A stretch of DNA of 64,000 bases from Pyrenochaeta sp. MPI-SDFR-AT-0127 (GCA_020747015.1 JAGTJM010000002.1:868001-932000); one strand, 5' to 3'. Shown: positions 12,150 to 23,694, counted from the stretch's first letter. Notes: generated by a model from the sequence alone, not told the origin. Program-made: numbers and translations.

Positions 12150-13072
12150 ATGGATGAAAACAACAGGATCACGATTACGGTGTGCGGCGATGGAGGATGC
12201 GGTATGCGCAGACTTGTCCGAGGTTCGAGGGACTGCGGGCTGATTCGAGGGCAGGAAAGAGCTCAATCACACTACGGCTAGTGAGGAGTCAATGGACGTC
12301 AGAGTATGTCTATACAATGCGGCGCTACGCGCTATCAATTGGGTCTGAGAATAGAGACTGACGAGTCAATCCACAGATATGATCCCACGATAGGTACATT
12401 CCCAAATGCGCCTCGGAACTCGATTGCGCACAAGTCAAGCCCAACTGACGCTTACCGTAGAGGACTCGTACTCCGTGACACGCACCGTCGACGGCCAATC
12501 CTACTACCTAATGCTCACTGATACCGCGGGACAAGAAGAATACCGAGGCCTATGGGCTGCCTCGAATCTGCAATCCGACGCTTTCCTGCTTGTCTACGAC
12601 ATCACTTCGGCTAATTCGCTCGACGCGCTCGAGTACTTCATGGAGATGATCGACATGGAAACGGATAATAGGATAGATAATGGCAAGACCCCACCAGTCA
12701 AGATCGTGGCGGGTAATAAGTGCGATTTACAAGGCCAAAGAAAGGTCTCAGCAAGGGAAGGACTGGAGTGGGCGAGAGCGAGAAAGTGTGGCTTTATGGA
12801 GACGAGTGCCAGGGAAATGGTTAATATTGAGGAGACTTTTGCTCGTACGCCACTTTCTGGTCATGCAGGGGAACAGAGGAATGCTGACTTGAAATACAGT
12901 GCTCGTTCGGCGCGTAGTGGAGGCACGACGACTTGCCGCAGGCGACGGTCCCGCGCAACGCACCGCCGCTCTCCCACCACCGAATCATAATGAATCGTCG
13001 TCTTTCAGCGCAAATGAGAAAGACTCCAACGCGCCAAAAGCGGGCTTTTGGCAGAAGCTCAAGTGCTGGTAG
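12150..13072 (+). CDS. Ras-family small GTPase with Cys-Trp C-terminus
   Basis: Five exons, 12150-12201, 12255-12303, 12377-12393 (17 nt), 12461-12844 and 12900-13072, give 224 residues; each join keeps frame and rebuilds a Ras motif. The G1 loop is GDGGCGKS (about 13-20), switch I is YDPTIEDSY, G3 is DTAGQEEY, G4 is NKCD and G5 is ETSA. These are the GTP-binding and hydrolysis motifs of Ras-type signalling switches. The hypervariable tail ends GFWQKLKCW. That leaves a single Cys one residue from the end, so there is no canonical CaaX prenylation box. Upstream start alternatives were not found. I place it in the Ras/Rap-like group but cannot say which subfamily. The C-terminus is set by a clear TAG. 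Confidence 0.88.
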
Positions 13073-13866
13073 TCAGCGACTGTGAGCACATGATGAGCTG
13101 ACTCCGAAGTGGAGTCGATATACCATGATCTCTGAGGTGGTTTCCTTTGTCGATGTAAGACTAGTCGAGATAGCTGCACGAGCATGATTTGCGTGTTTGC
13201 ACTCTCATTTTGAAGCGTTGGCTGTATTGCGCCCTGTTCTCTTGAAGTATTGCGCATCCTCAAATTCATGTTGTTAACAAGGGGTTGAATGGGGGGGTTT
13301 TTTTTTCCTATTTAGAGGCGCATAGTTCCGGTTGTGCCAAAAGTACAGTACGTTGACGGGCATTTGGTGAAGGCAGTTTCCCAATGGTGTTCTTGGACAC
13401 GAGCGCAGATATGTTTGCCCTTCGCTTCTTGTTTATATTCGAGTTGTTGTATTATCAATCCAAGAGTAATGTTTACCCAGACCGAGACGTATTATTACAT
13501 ATGACGGCTGTCGTGCAAGTAATGACTTCTTCGAGACATGACATGCAGCCAGCCGGCTATCGAAGGAGACACTACGAGCGCGTCTGTGCGCAAAGCACGC
13601 CATTGGTTTTCATCCATAGCTCCTTGAGCCCCGACAAACATTGCGCCTCAAACCTTGCGCTTCAATTGACCGACCACGTTAAAGGAAAAAGGGCTCCCAA
13701 TTGATAGGGCTGGCAACAAGAAGACGAGGAAAAAGCGGCCAGAGATTGTTGATAGGTCCTGCATTCGTACCCTTCGCAGGGCACGGACGTCCTGTGAATA
13801 AAGAGCTTGGGAGCGGTGAAGTTTGATAGAATCAGCTTTGCAGGAAAAGGAAAACGATCAATCGAG
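13073..13866. other. Intergenic between Ras-like and YMC1-like genes
   Basis: No gene seen. A G7/T8 homopolymer junction lies near 13290-13310. The rest should be 3' UTR and promoter. Confidence 0.5.
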
Positions 13867-14784
13867 ATGTCAAAACCGCATATCGAACACGAACTGCCAG
13901 AGGAGGGTGGACTGAAGAGAACGTTGAAGGATCTTTTTGCGGGCGCTGTCGGTGGAGTCGCGCAGGTACTTCTGGGTCAACCTTTCGATATTGTCAAAGT
14001 CCGATTGCAGACTACATCGCAATACTCAGGAGCCCTTGATGCCGCAACTCAGATTTACAGAAATGAAGGAGCACTTGCCTTCTACAAAGGCACACTTACC
14101 CCTCTCATCGGCATCGGTGCCTGCGTATCCGTTCAATTTGGCGGCTTTCATTACGCGCGTCGCGCCTTCGAAGCCAGCAACACCGCGAAGAATGGTAATG
14201 CGCAGCTATCCTACTCTCAATACTATGCGGCTGGTGCGTTCGCCGGCATAGCCAACACAGTGCTGTCAAGTCCTATAGAACATATTCGTATCCGCCTCCA
14301 AACGCAACCCCATGGTGCTAATCGTCTCTACAACGGCCCCATTGACTGCGTGCGTAAACTCTCCGCTCACCAAGGCGTCCTTGGTGGCGTGTATCGTGGC
14401 ACCGCCGTAACATTTCTGCGCGAAGCGCAAGCCTACGGCGTCTGGTTCACCACCTTTGAATATCTCATGAATGCCGATGCTGCTCGGAACGCCATCCCTC
14501 GCAGCGAGATCAGCACACTCAAAGTCGCAATGTATGGCGGCCTTGCTGGGGAGATGCTTTGGATTAGCAGTTATCCATTTGATGTGGTAAAGAGCAAGAT
14601 GCAGAGCGACGGCTTTGGGGCGGAGCAGAAGTACAAAAGTATGAGGGATTGCTTCGGGAAGGTCTGGAAGGCTGAGGGCCTGGGGGGATTCTGGAAGGGC
14701 ATTGGGCCGACTTTACTGAGAGCTATGCCAGTCAGTGCAGGAACGTTTGCGACGGTCGAGGTCACCATGAGGCTCATCAGCTGA
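13867..14784 (+). CDS. YMC1-like mitochondrial carrier
   Basis: Single exon, 305 residues from the ATG at 13867; the open frame continues upstream by 20 codons but without another ATG. Three tandem carrier repeats are visible, each with the PxD/ExxK/R signature: QPFDIVKVRLQ (repeat 1), SPIEHIRIRLQ (repeat 2) and YPFDVVKSKMQ (repeat 3). Six membrane helices are expected in the inner mitochondrial membrane. KGTLTPLIGIGACVSVQFG and GPTLLRAMPVSAGTFATVE match yeast YMC1/YMC2 more closely than other carriers I know. In other ascomycetes this group is often labelled a carnitine/acylcarnitine or amino-acid carrier; the substrate cannot be read from sequence here. No introns, no breaks. Confidence 0.9.
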   Translation: MSKPHIEHELPEEGGLKRTLKDLFAGAVGGVAQVLLGQPFDIVKVRLQTTSQYSGALDAATQIYRNEGALAFYKGTLTPLIGIGACVSVQFGGFHYARRAFEASNTAKNGNAQLSYSQYYAAGAFAGIANTVLSSPIEHIRIRLQTQPHGANRLYNGPIDCVRKLSAHQGVLGGVYRGTAVTFLREAQAYGVWFTTFEYLMNADAARNAIPRSEISTLKVAMYGGLAGEMLWISSYPFDVVKSKMQSDGFGAEQKYKSMRDCFGKVWKAEGLGGFWKGIGPTLLRAMPVSAGTFATVEVTMRLIS

Positions 14785-15818
14785 TGAAGAGGCGATTGAT
14801 GAATCTAGACACGGCGACGCGGCTTGGAATAGAGCTCGCATTCTGCAACCAGAGGATAAATGCTGGCAAGTGAAACAATCGCAAAAGCGGTCACTAGCAA
14901 GAAGATCAGGGTGACTAAGTTTTGCCAAGGTTCCTGGAGAAAACAATTGGGCATTGGTCGCCTCTTGCTCCGAGAGAGAAAAATTGTGGTTCAGAATGGG
15001 CCATGTGCATTAGATTGAATCAGCTCTGCAAGTGATTGATAGTTCATGTGTCGAGGTGTTTTCATTTGACAGAGCCTAGGGCTGGACAAGTGGGCTTTGC
15101 AGACGCACAGAAGTTGCACAATGCCGTCCAGGATATCAGGGCAGCCGACGCAATCTTGAGTGGAGAGCGGCTTGGCACCTGCGACCCGACGCTCTGGTTC
15201 CTTCCCCTGTTTCCCCGTTGCCGGAAATCGCATCACAGTCCGCTATCACGCCTCGCCCTGCTCACCCCCGTCTTGCCACGGGCGAAATGCCCAAATATCG
15301 ACCCCTGTTCAGCCAATCACACTGCGTCCGAGCCGTCCTTTTTTCTCGCAATCCTCGAAAGCGCGGCACATTGTTGCGACAAGGTCGGCGACTTGACGAC
15401 TCGCAGCGCATGCGACGCGTTCACGTTGCTCCATCGCTATCGATAGCTGCTCTGCTCATGATTCAGTGTGTCACCTCGCACGGCAATGACAAGTTTGAAG
15501 TGACCTTCCAGAAGCTTTTCATCCGGTCCGAATCCTCGTTAATTTGATGGCTTGTGGCGCGCTCGTGTCTCTCGTTAACGGTTAGACGGGTGCTTGCCAT
15601 GTGCACAACTGCCCCGCAAGATGCAGGGGTATCTACAAGGCAGCGGCAGTGTTAGGAGGCGAGTATCACGAGCGAATGTCCCCGCTCGATCGTAGCCTTG
15701 CGTCCTCGATTCCTTTCGTCTCCAAGTCCTTGCTTTTTCATCTTCTTCCACTCATTTGGTCCACATCTTTCTTCTGCAGTTGTTTGGTGGTTACTTGTGT
15801 AAATACACGCACGCAAAT
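14785..15818. other. Intergenic, upstream of unknown basic protein
   Basis: 1.03 kb without a supported gene. It includes a CCAAT motif at 15313-15317 and a pyrimidine-rich stretch near 15700-15760 that suits a promoter or leader. Confidence 0.5.
15313..15317 (+). promoter_or_regulatory. CCAAT box (possible HAP/CBC site)
   Basis: The sequence AGCCAATCA occurs about 500 bp upstream of the start at 15819. CCAAT within AGCCAATCA fits the fungal CCAAT-binding complex consensus. Distance and single occurrence make function uncertain. Confidence 0.3.
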
Positions 15819-16709
15819 ATGTCGCAAACGCAGACAGCAATGGTGACGGTGCAGAAGACCGACAAGAAGAAGAAAGGCCTAAGAAGAGCGCTGAAGAAGT
15901 GGAGAGATGGGCTAAAGACCAACAACAAACCTCTGTCGCCGCCATTGCGCGCTTCGACCACAGCACCACAAATATCTACGCCAGTAGGCACACCGACTCC
16001 ATCTGTGCAGCTACCACCAGCAGGTCAACCGCAAGCGGACGGCGTTGCGCTCTTCAAACCTACTACACAGACACACATTCACTCTCCTCTGGACAAGCGC
16101 AACAAAACCTCAAACTCTTCCTCTCCAGCATCAACACTCCGAAGATCGGTTCTCGGGTCTCGGAGAAACACAGCACCGGCCGACTATTTCGCCCTCTCCA
16201 CAGTTGGTCCTTCAGAAAGGAAAGATCCGTGGTCGGACATTGTCGCACCGACAGCAGAAACGGTGGAACGTCCTACGAAACAGAGTCGAAGATCATCAAA
16301 GCTGCGCTTTTCCTTTTCAAAGCGAGCAAGCGTGGTACAACAACAGACACCAACAGTCACAAGAACAATAACACCCCAGCCGCTCATCTCCCCAGTACCA
16401 TCTGCGCCAAGCCCAGCCGGTCACGAAAATGGACATTGCACATTCCAGTACACGACCGCTGCAGAGATTGCTGCTTTAGCCAAAGCCAATGAGGAGAGCT
16501 TGGTAGATGCGAGCGAGGTTATTAAGAGAGACAGGCCGAAAGACTGGCTGAACCCTGGATGGCGGGAGCTAGAAAAGTTGGAAGTGGAGAGGAAATTGGC
16601 ACAAGATGAGATAGCCATGAATGAGGAATTGGAAAGGATGGGGAGCGTGAAACTAAAGAGTGGAGAGTGTCGCACGGATGTGTTGAGGCGGTGGGAATGG
16701 GGCCGGTGA
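15819..16709 (+). CDS. Unknown basic, largely disordered fungal protein
   Basis: Single exon, 296 residues from the ATG at 15819 (MSQTQTAMVTVQ); the frame stays open upstream and another ATG at 15756 would add 21 residues. I do not recognise the family. The N-terminus is a Lys/Arg patch (KKKKGLRRALKKWRDGL, about residues 18-35), followed by a long Ser/Thr/Pro-rich disordered stretch. A second basic segment is SRRSSKLRFSFSKRA. The C-terminal about 80 residues look folded and charged: TTAAEIAALAKANEESL, KDWLNPGWRELEKLEVERKL and an EL-rich helix, ending RRWEWGR. This conserved-looking C-terminal helix is probably the family core. No signal peptide or membrane helix. Confidence 0.65.
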   Translation: MSQTQTAMVTVQKTDKKKKGLRRALKKWRDGLKTNNKPLSPPLRASTTAPQISTPVGTPTPSVQLPPAGQPQADGVALFKPTTQTHIHSPLDKRNKTSNSSSPASTLRRSVLGSRRNTAPADYFALSTVGPSERKDPWSDIVAPTAETVERPTKQSRRSSKLRFSFSKRASVVQQQTPTVTRTITPQPLISPVPSAPSPAGHENGHCTFQYTTAAEIAALAKANEESLVDASEVIKRDRPKDWLNPGWRELEKLEVERKLAQDEIAMNEELERMGSVKLKSGECRTDVLRRWEWGR

Positions 16710-16795
16710 TGCCACCTAGGAACACCTAAGATCTTGAACGGGGGTTGTTTTTGGTTTACAAATTTATACCAAACAATGCTGGACCAGTCAAGATC

Positions 16796-18083
16796 TTAGC
16801 TCCTATGACCAAAATGCATATCTACTGTCCTCGTTACAAGGACTTCAATTTTCTTCTGGTTCTTCGTGCCATCCATACTATTCTCACTCCATCTGTGAAA
16901 TTTCCCACCGTCCGTAGTCCTTACGTGCTCCATATCATATGTGTCTAATTGCGCCAGCGCTATTGATTGTCCCGCATGTGATTTGCTTCCTACAAATGCT
17001 AATCTGGTATGTGTGATAAACGCGTGAAGATGCAGGCCTTTTGCGATTGAACGGAAGAGGGGCTTGAAGCTGAGAGCGCAAGCGCAAAGCAGATACATGC
17101 CAGGCTCAATGATGGTCCAATTGATTAGTGTGACATGTATATCTATTTTTCGCTAGTCAGTCATTCATTTTGGGGGGCGGGCAGGTCTGAGGAGGTTATA
17201 GAAGGGCTTGTAGTGAGCTTACAAGTAACGTCGGCGAGCGGCCCAGAGTCGGCAAATGTTTGGACGAAAACTACAGTTCGAACAATTGAGGCGATGATTC
17301 CCCTACCAAAGTTAGCTAGTTTGCTACATATGCCACCAAAAGCAATCATTACTTACATGCTCCCTGTAAGAAAGATTAGCAACAACCCAACCCTCCGGCC
17401 CGTACTGATCTTGAGTTCCAGTACTGTCCTCAATGGCAACACCAAGACCACAAGATCTGTCAAGATGTTCGGTACACTAGAGCTGTTCCCGTACGCTTGG
17501 ACGTTGAAGCACTTGCCACCAGGAATAGTCTTATCCCAATTGAACGCAAACGGTATGCACTGAAACATCGCCGCAATCGTATACGATACACAAGTTGCAG
17601 AGATCAGGAATATTAGGATTTTTGCGATCATCCGCTCATATTTGTTGGTCATGATCTGAAGATAGAGAAACACCACAGTAAGCTTTGGAAGCGCCACAGC
17701 AGCGGGGTGCAGGACTTCTTGTGCCATGACGCCTTTGAAGTGTTTGGAGATTTTCGAAGGATCAGTCAAAAGCACGTACGCCATGTGGCGACCAGTACCG
17801 GCTTTCTCAACCATGACTACACAACTGTCAATGAACATGATAGGTAGTTCGAGACGATTCTTTTCCCTATGCCAACGATACAAAGGCCTATTTCGGCGAG
17901 CCAGGCAAAAGGTATCACAACATCCTCAACGGAGAAAGAAATGCCGGCCAAGTACCGAGCGTAGTACCTCATGCCGACGAACGTCGTGCAAATGGCAATC
18001 ATCATAGATGCCGTGGCGCTCACCTGAAGGCCAATACTCTCAGCCAGGAATTCTGAAGAGGCAGCCATGTAGAACCCAGCCAT
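16796..18083 (-). CDS. Pth11-like seven-transmembrane rhodopsin-domain protein
   Basis: Four exons, 18083-17882, 17816-17357, 17302-17223 and 17142-16796, give 362 residues; all joins keep frame. It belongs to the fungal integral membrane group (rhodopsin_4/SAT4-like) that includes Pth11 receptors, thought to sense surface or chemical cues at the plasma membrane. Visible helices include SMMIAICTTFVGMRYYARYL, the KLTVVFLYLQIMTNKYERMI region, ILIFLISATCVSYTIAAMFQ, NILTDLVVLVLPLRTVLELK and RRVGLLLIFLTGSMG. CIPFAFNWDKTIPGGKCFN is the conserved extracellular loop with its Cys pair. The tail after EPGMYLLCACALSFKPLF is cytosolic. There is no N-terminal CFEM domain. The first intron is the least certain join; the start at 18083 is the first ATG in frame. 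Confidence 0.75.
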
Positions 18084-19588
18084 TGACCCGATTTGATGAG
18101 GTACGTTAACCGAAATGACTACCAGAGCCACATAGAAGCGATATACAAGAACAAAAAGGTAACTGAGCGCAGATGGATGTTCAGAGCATCATACACTGAA
18201 GTGGTTGGCGATAAAGTACAGATAGTAGCATCAGAGCAAGGGCTACGACGTTTTTTGAACTCATAGAAAATGATAGGAAGATCAAACATGCTGTTCACCA
18301 GCAGTATATGCACTACCCGCTCCCAAATTGCATTTGCAGAGCAGAGCCAGAGAAGTGACTGACGCGTCAGGAAAAATAGGAATAAGGGAGATCCCTGGAA
18401 GGAATCATGGAAGCATGCAAGGGGCTTTGGATGATCATACATAGACTTGGTAGTCGAATTCCTGTTCCAGAACCTGCATATCGGCCATAAAAAGGGGCCA
18501 ATTTTCCAAGTCTGTAACATGGCGTATGTGAGAATGCCAATAAGCCACGTACTTTCCCATGTCGTGCAACGACAGCGAGTATCTATGCGTTTGCAGAACG
18601 AGGTGGTGTACATGTTGATACTTCGTTAGTGTTGAATGGCGTGGCTCGTATGTGATTTGTCATTCCTGTTTGCTATAGATTACTAACGTATCAGCGACTT
18701 CTTTAGGATTCTTAGGCGTATAAAGCTCAATATAGATTTGTTTGAGACCAAAGCAGCATTTTACGCGGGCAGACGACGTATGCTTAAGTGATTCCAGGCT
18801 AGGAGATCTCGAAACTCGTATTCTCAGTCAGGCCTCAGGCGGCGGTGAAGTCTGTTTTCTTGGGAAAACTTCTATCACAATGCCAAAGTGTGCTGTCATG
18901 GCTTATTAACATTTCTAGATAATCGGTGCCAGATCTGAAACCCGATTCCTGCGTGGTTACGGCATGCTCTGCAGTGCATGAATGGGCATCGAGGGATAAC
19001 CTCGCTCGCTGACAATGGCCTGTATTCAATCAGTCGTATTTAGCACTAAGATGCTGAGCAAGAGAGATGTTGGCAGTTCGAACCTGGCGGCAGAGTCTTA
19101 TATTCCATTACTAGCCAAGTCAAAACCTCCGCAATTACTCGTACTGCTATGTGAGCAAACTTTTGCGGCCAGACCAGGATCATGAAAACCTCGTTAGGGT
19201 TCAGCATTGAGGTTATGTGGTGGTGTCGGAGTATTCGTGAAACATCTGAAGTCACACGGTTCCGCTTCAAACGCATCACATTTGCGTAATGAGCACGCAG
19301 GTTTTTCCTAAAAAGAGCACGAGTACGACAGATTCGCAAAGTAAAGAAAGACATCACGTTCAATCTCAGCATTATCAACATGTAGGCACCTTTGATGAAG
19401 TAACGATCCGGAACTCCATTGCAGCTATTCGCTATCCCAAACCGGCCAATAAGAAAGAAAATCCATATCCTCCCATGTAATCGTAGCTCTTTTATTCATA
19501 TACCATGGTGTATATGAATGGGGTTCAAATGCAGAAGGGTGATAGTACACATAGCGTCGTTGATCAGAGAAAAGTAGAAGCAAGACGA
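18084..19588. other. Gene-poor stretch between Pth11-like gene and PDI
   Basis: 1.5 kb, fairly AT-rich. A 164-codon open frame at 18119-18613 (-) has no recognisable family and no splice partner. A tRNA-like fragment around 19060-19130 fails to fold. I see nothing else. Confidence 0.5.
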
Positions 19589-21280
19589 CTACAATTCGTC
19601 GTGATCATCTCCAGCAACGGCACTCTTCGCTGCCTCAGTTGCCTCTGATGCGACTGAGCCGGCGCTCTCGGTAGCTTCTGATGCAGCCGACTTGACCGAC
19701 TCAGTAGCCTTCTCAGCGCCATCCTTGACCTCTTCGGTGGCGGCCTTGGCCTGTTCGGCGAGCTCCTCAGCAGCTTCTTCGACCTTCTCTACATAAACAG
19801 CCTCGACCTTGTGAGAGCCATTCTCTTTGATGAAAGTGACAAGGTCTTCCACAGTTCGTGAGCCGGAATAGTCGATAGGCGAGTCCTTCTTTCCAGCGGC
19901 AAAGAGCTTGATGGTGGGGAAGCCTTGGATCTCGTCAGGAACGTCATTGGTGGTAGCATCAACCTTGGCGATGGTCACGAGTTTGGAGAATTCATCAGAG
20001 GCATATAGCTGACCCAATTCCTCGTACTTGGGGGCAAGAGCCTTGCAGTGACCACACCATGGAGCGTAGAACTCAACGAGGACATCCTTGTCGTTGTCGA
20101 TGACGATGTCCTTGTAGTTCTTGGCGACGATGACCTTGACGGGGCCGTCGTTTGACTCGGGAATAGGGTCAGACTTGATGCTGGGGTCGACCTTGCCAGC
20201 GAGGAAATCCTCGACGAAAGTACCAATGTCCTTCTCGGTGATCTTGGCCTCTTGGTCGTAGGGGAACTTCTCGTTCTTGTCCGTGCGCTGGATGGCGAAA
20301 GCGGGCCAAGTACCAACCTTGAGATTCAGGTTACCAGCATGCTGGCCAAAGGAGGTAGCGTCAATGGTTGCGAAGTTGATGGCGCCCTTGTGCTTCAAAG
20401 CGAGGGGCTTCAATTCCTTGGCAAACTCCTCGCGCTCCTCAGCAGTCTCAGCGAAGATATAGGCGAGAGGGATACCAGCAGCCATGTATCCACTATATGT
20501 CTCCGGGCCGACCTCGCCGATGAGAGGCGTGGAAGCGACCTTTGCGAATGCCCGAATGGTGTCGGCATCGAACTTCTCAGTGAAGACGTCCTTGCCGTCG
20601 TCGAACGACTTATAGAGGACAAGGCCGGGTTGCTCGACACCCTCAGCCTTGGCTAGAGCGGCGTCGTTTGTTGCACCAAAGAGGAAGCTGTCGCGAAGGC
20701 CATCGGCAACCGAGGTGAAGGTCTCGTTCGAGGCCTTGTCGTCGGCGGCGAAGTAAGCAACCAGAACAACCTTGTCGGCGGTCTTGAACTCCTCAATGGT
20801 GTCCTTTGTGACATCGGAGACGGCAGGGAGAGCCTGCTTGGTCATGTAGGAGATCAAGCTGTCGGCCTTGCGCTGACCACCATATGGCGAGACGTTCTCA
20901 GGGCCGCGGAAGACCTTGAGGGTGGGGTAGCCCTCGACGCCATACTCTTGGCACAGGTCTGCCTCCTCTGTGCAGTCGACCTTGACAAGAGCAATGTCCT
21001 TCTCCTTGAGCGTGGTAGCGGCTGTTTCGTACTCGGGGGCGAGGGCCTTGCAGTGGCCGCACCAGGGCGCGAAGACTGTGGGGAAGACATTAGCACACTG
21101 ATAAGGCGAGCAAGTGTAGGGGATTTCTTTTTTTTTTGGTTTGGCCTAAGACTTACACTCGGCGAGAACAAGGTCATTCTCCTCAATGAAGCTCTTGAAG
21201 GTGTCCTTGTTGAGCTGCTTGACATCGGAAGCAGCGACGACAGCCGCGAAGAAGGCGGCGCAGACAGTTGAAACCTTCAT
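19589..21280 (-). CDS. pdi1: Protein disulfide isomerase, HDEL-terminated
   Basis: Exons 21280-21157 and 21075-19589, 536 residues; the intron contains a long T tract and ends CACAG. PDI forms and shuffles disulfides in the ER lumen. A signal peptide (MKVSTVCAAFFAAVVAAS) is followed by domain a with FAPWCGHC (C47/C50), domains b and b', then domain a' with FYAPWCGHC (C382/C385). The acidic c-region is unusually Ala/Glu/Ser-rich with imperfect repeats such as KSAASEATESAGSVASEATE, and the protein ends in the retrieval signal HDEL. Length is close to yeast and Aspergillus PDI. The gene lies in a region with HRD1 about 6 kb downstream, but the genes are separate. Strong call. Confidence 0.97.
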
Positions 21281-22153
21281 AATTGCTGTGGTGGGGAATG
21301 TGCAATTGGAAGTAGGGAGGAGGAGAGCAGAGGAAGCGGTGGGCGGGCTTTTTAACTAGAGCAGAGCATGTGGCGGGAGCAGCTGTGAAAGGCCACCTTT
21401 ACAAGTCACTGTACTAGCGGCTGAGGTCCCGCTCCACGCGCCAAGACCCAGGGTTGTCCCCAAACACAGTGCACTCCCGGCTCAGCTTCACCATGGCATT
21501 GGACACGTTGAGCTCCTGCGAACGCCCTTTTCCCGCCGTTATATTCGCATAGCCACCATCGCCGGGGCGTGGGCTGCCGTCGTCCTCTGCTTGCTCCTCT
21601 GCTCGCCTTGCTGTGCTCTACCCCACCGCCTTTTTGGGTTAGCCTGCCGCCCCTGCAGACCCCCAAAAGATATTATTAATATACAGAAAAGCCCAGCCTT
21701 CACTTTTGCTTTACGATCCAGGCGACCATCAGCCCCGCGAGGCCAGGTGTTCACTCACTCGGCGCTTACTTCAGGCCAAACTCACGTGTTGCTTCTTGTT
21801 ACCACGTATGTCGGCTGTCATTTGATTTGGCTTCGGTTCGGCCAACATATCTAGCTTGAACCTCGTCGTTCCCAAAGCCATGCCATGACTGACAACGCAG
21901 CACGAATAGTATCCCGGCGCCGTCCTTGCACCTAGATTTTCATCATTTGCCTGTGTTTTCTGTACATGTATGGGCTATAACATCCGGTTGGAGGTGCAGG
22001 CTACTCTGGCGTCGCTCCCAACCGCGGATCCTCATCCCCCCTCACTACTGCTGTGATGTGCCCAGCAACACAGATACCGTAGTTTCTAAAGCCCTTGGGT
22101 TGGCACCTGCCCCCGAACAGCATATTGACCGAACTGGGGAGGTAATCCAGGCA
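21281..22153. other. Intergenic, PDI promoter and 3' end of PhyH-like gene
   Basis: 873 bp. A purine-rich leader lies just upstream of the PDI start on the PDI strand. I did not find an exact unfolded-protein response element by eye. No gene seen. Confidence 0.5.
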
Positions 22154-23694
22154 TCAAGCTACCGGCCCGATCTCTTTCACTTGCTCCAAGCCCTCCCCTT
22201 CCTTCAACTTTCTTAAGCGTTCTTCTTCTTTCCGTTTCATCTCCTCTTGGATTCTTACTCTTTCCGGCACAATACCCTGCCTCTCGGCTTCAATCTTCCA
22301 ACCTTCGAGTCTGTCCCGTCCGAGCGCTTTCAGGGTTTTCCTTTCAACTACACTGTAGTCGCCGTCCTCCCGGTCGAAGATGAATGGTTCTCTAACCGAA
22401 ACAGGTGGATTTGTAATCACCCTAACTCTTCTAAGCCGATTGTTACTCGCTGAGTGCAACATCAATGGATGAAGCAAGTACACGTCTCCAACGACTCCAG
22501 TAGCCTCCACGAAAGCCTCATCAGGCATGGACGCAGCAAGATCATTAAACCACTGAAGCCCTTGCTCCTGCCTAAAGTCGGGGTTCTTGTGTCGAGGCGA
22601 CATCCGCGGACTCACACCCTCCGGGTTCTCATAAAGATGCTTCGCAACCGTCTCAATTGCTCTTGGACAAATAAGCGTTCCGCCACCGCCAGGGACAATG
22701 TCTGTCCACAGTGGAATGACCAGCAATGCCTGTTCTGGAGAGTCGAGATAGTGTACGAAGAAATCTCCGTCCACATGCCACCCAGGTAGCTCTTGCGGTT
22801 TAATCACAGTGTTGTGGCCTGATGGTGTGCCGAGGTTGACAATGAAGCCATCCTTCCAGGTTGATGCGTTGGAGTCGACACGACTGGAGCCGCCGAGTAA
22901 CTGAGACGCTATGTTAGTGTATGGCTTATAGGCATAGATGCTGCAGATCCTTTGAGATTGCTCGCTAATTCAGCTGACTCATTAAAATACTGCAGACAAG
23001 GATTTCTAGGCAAGTGTGTATATTATCGAAGCAAAATGCATTCGCTGTTGAGCATATGCATCGGCGCTGGACCTCAGTTATGCATGCAAGGAGCTGTTAA
23101 GCAGAGAAGGTCGTAAAAGGCTTAACCATGTATCATAGCGTCCACGGCGTAGGTTGTTAGAGCATGCATGGAAACATACCGAGCAAATGCCACCCCAAGC
23201 TTTGGGGGCAAATTCAGAGACCAAAAACTCGTTAAAGAAGGGCATGTTCGTCCGTTCAATGTGCCTAAGTCATCATTAACCACGGAGAAGATACAACGGG
23301 TTGATATTGTGGAGTTGGACCGCTGAAGAAGCTTCAGGCATGCACCTACCATGTGGATATATCATTTGGATTCATACCTGAAGATGGCAGTATGGTCAGT
23401 CATGATCAATGGTATGATGTGGGAAAAAAGCAGGTTCAGTAGTACTTTGCAAGCTTTTCGCAAGCCTGTTCCAATGCTGTATGGTGTTTGTAAACCGTCG
23501 CGATGCTCTCTACACCTAATTGAGGTATTTTGTTATACGCAACGGCAATACATACCTAGACGCGTCCAAAGAGTTTTTTGTAGTTCTCCTGCTTGTTGTC
23601 GACTAAAACAGTCGGAAAGCTTAATCCAACCATGTTCAAGAAAGTGGTCGATCTGCTCTTGTGCGAGTTTGTACTGCTGTTCTGCCTGTGTCAT
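22154..23694 (-). CDS. Phytanoyl-CoA dioxygenase (PhyH) family protein
   Basis: Four exons, 23694-23556, 23377-23350 (28 nt), 23264-23180 and 22900-22154, give 332 residues. The joins rebuild the family block TRLGMNPNDISTWHIERTNM, which spans three exons. PhyH enzymes are Fe(II)/2-oxoglutarate dioxygenases that hydroxylate small substrates. The iron site is visible as WHVDGD (H126, D128) and the distal His in LLHPLMLHSAS (H228 or H233). The N-terminal GWIKLSDCFSRQQAGELQ is the usual helical entry. The C-terminus is a charged coiled segment (EEMKRKEEERLRKLKEGEG). The intron between exons 3 and 4 is about 280 nt, long for this window. Substrate is unknown; no biosynthetic cluster surrounds it. 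Confidence 0.82.

Noticed and set aside
18119..18613. 164-codon minus-strand open frame next to the Pth11-like gene
   Set aside because: No family resemblance, overlaps the 5' side of the real gene and has no splice partner; composition suggests chance.
19060..19130. tRNA-like B-box word (GGTTCGAACTG, minus strand)
   Set aside because: The T-arm has mismatches, the acceptor strands do not pair and no good anticodon arm forms.
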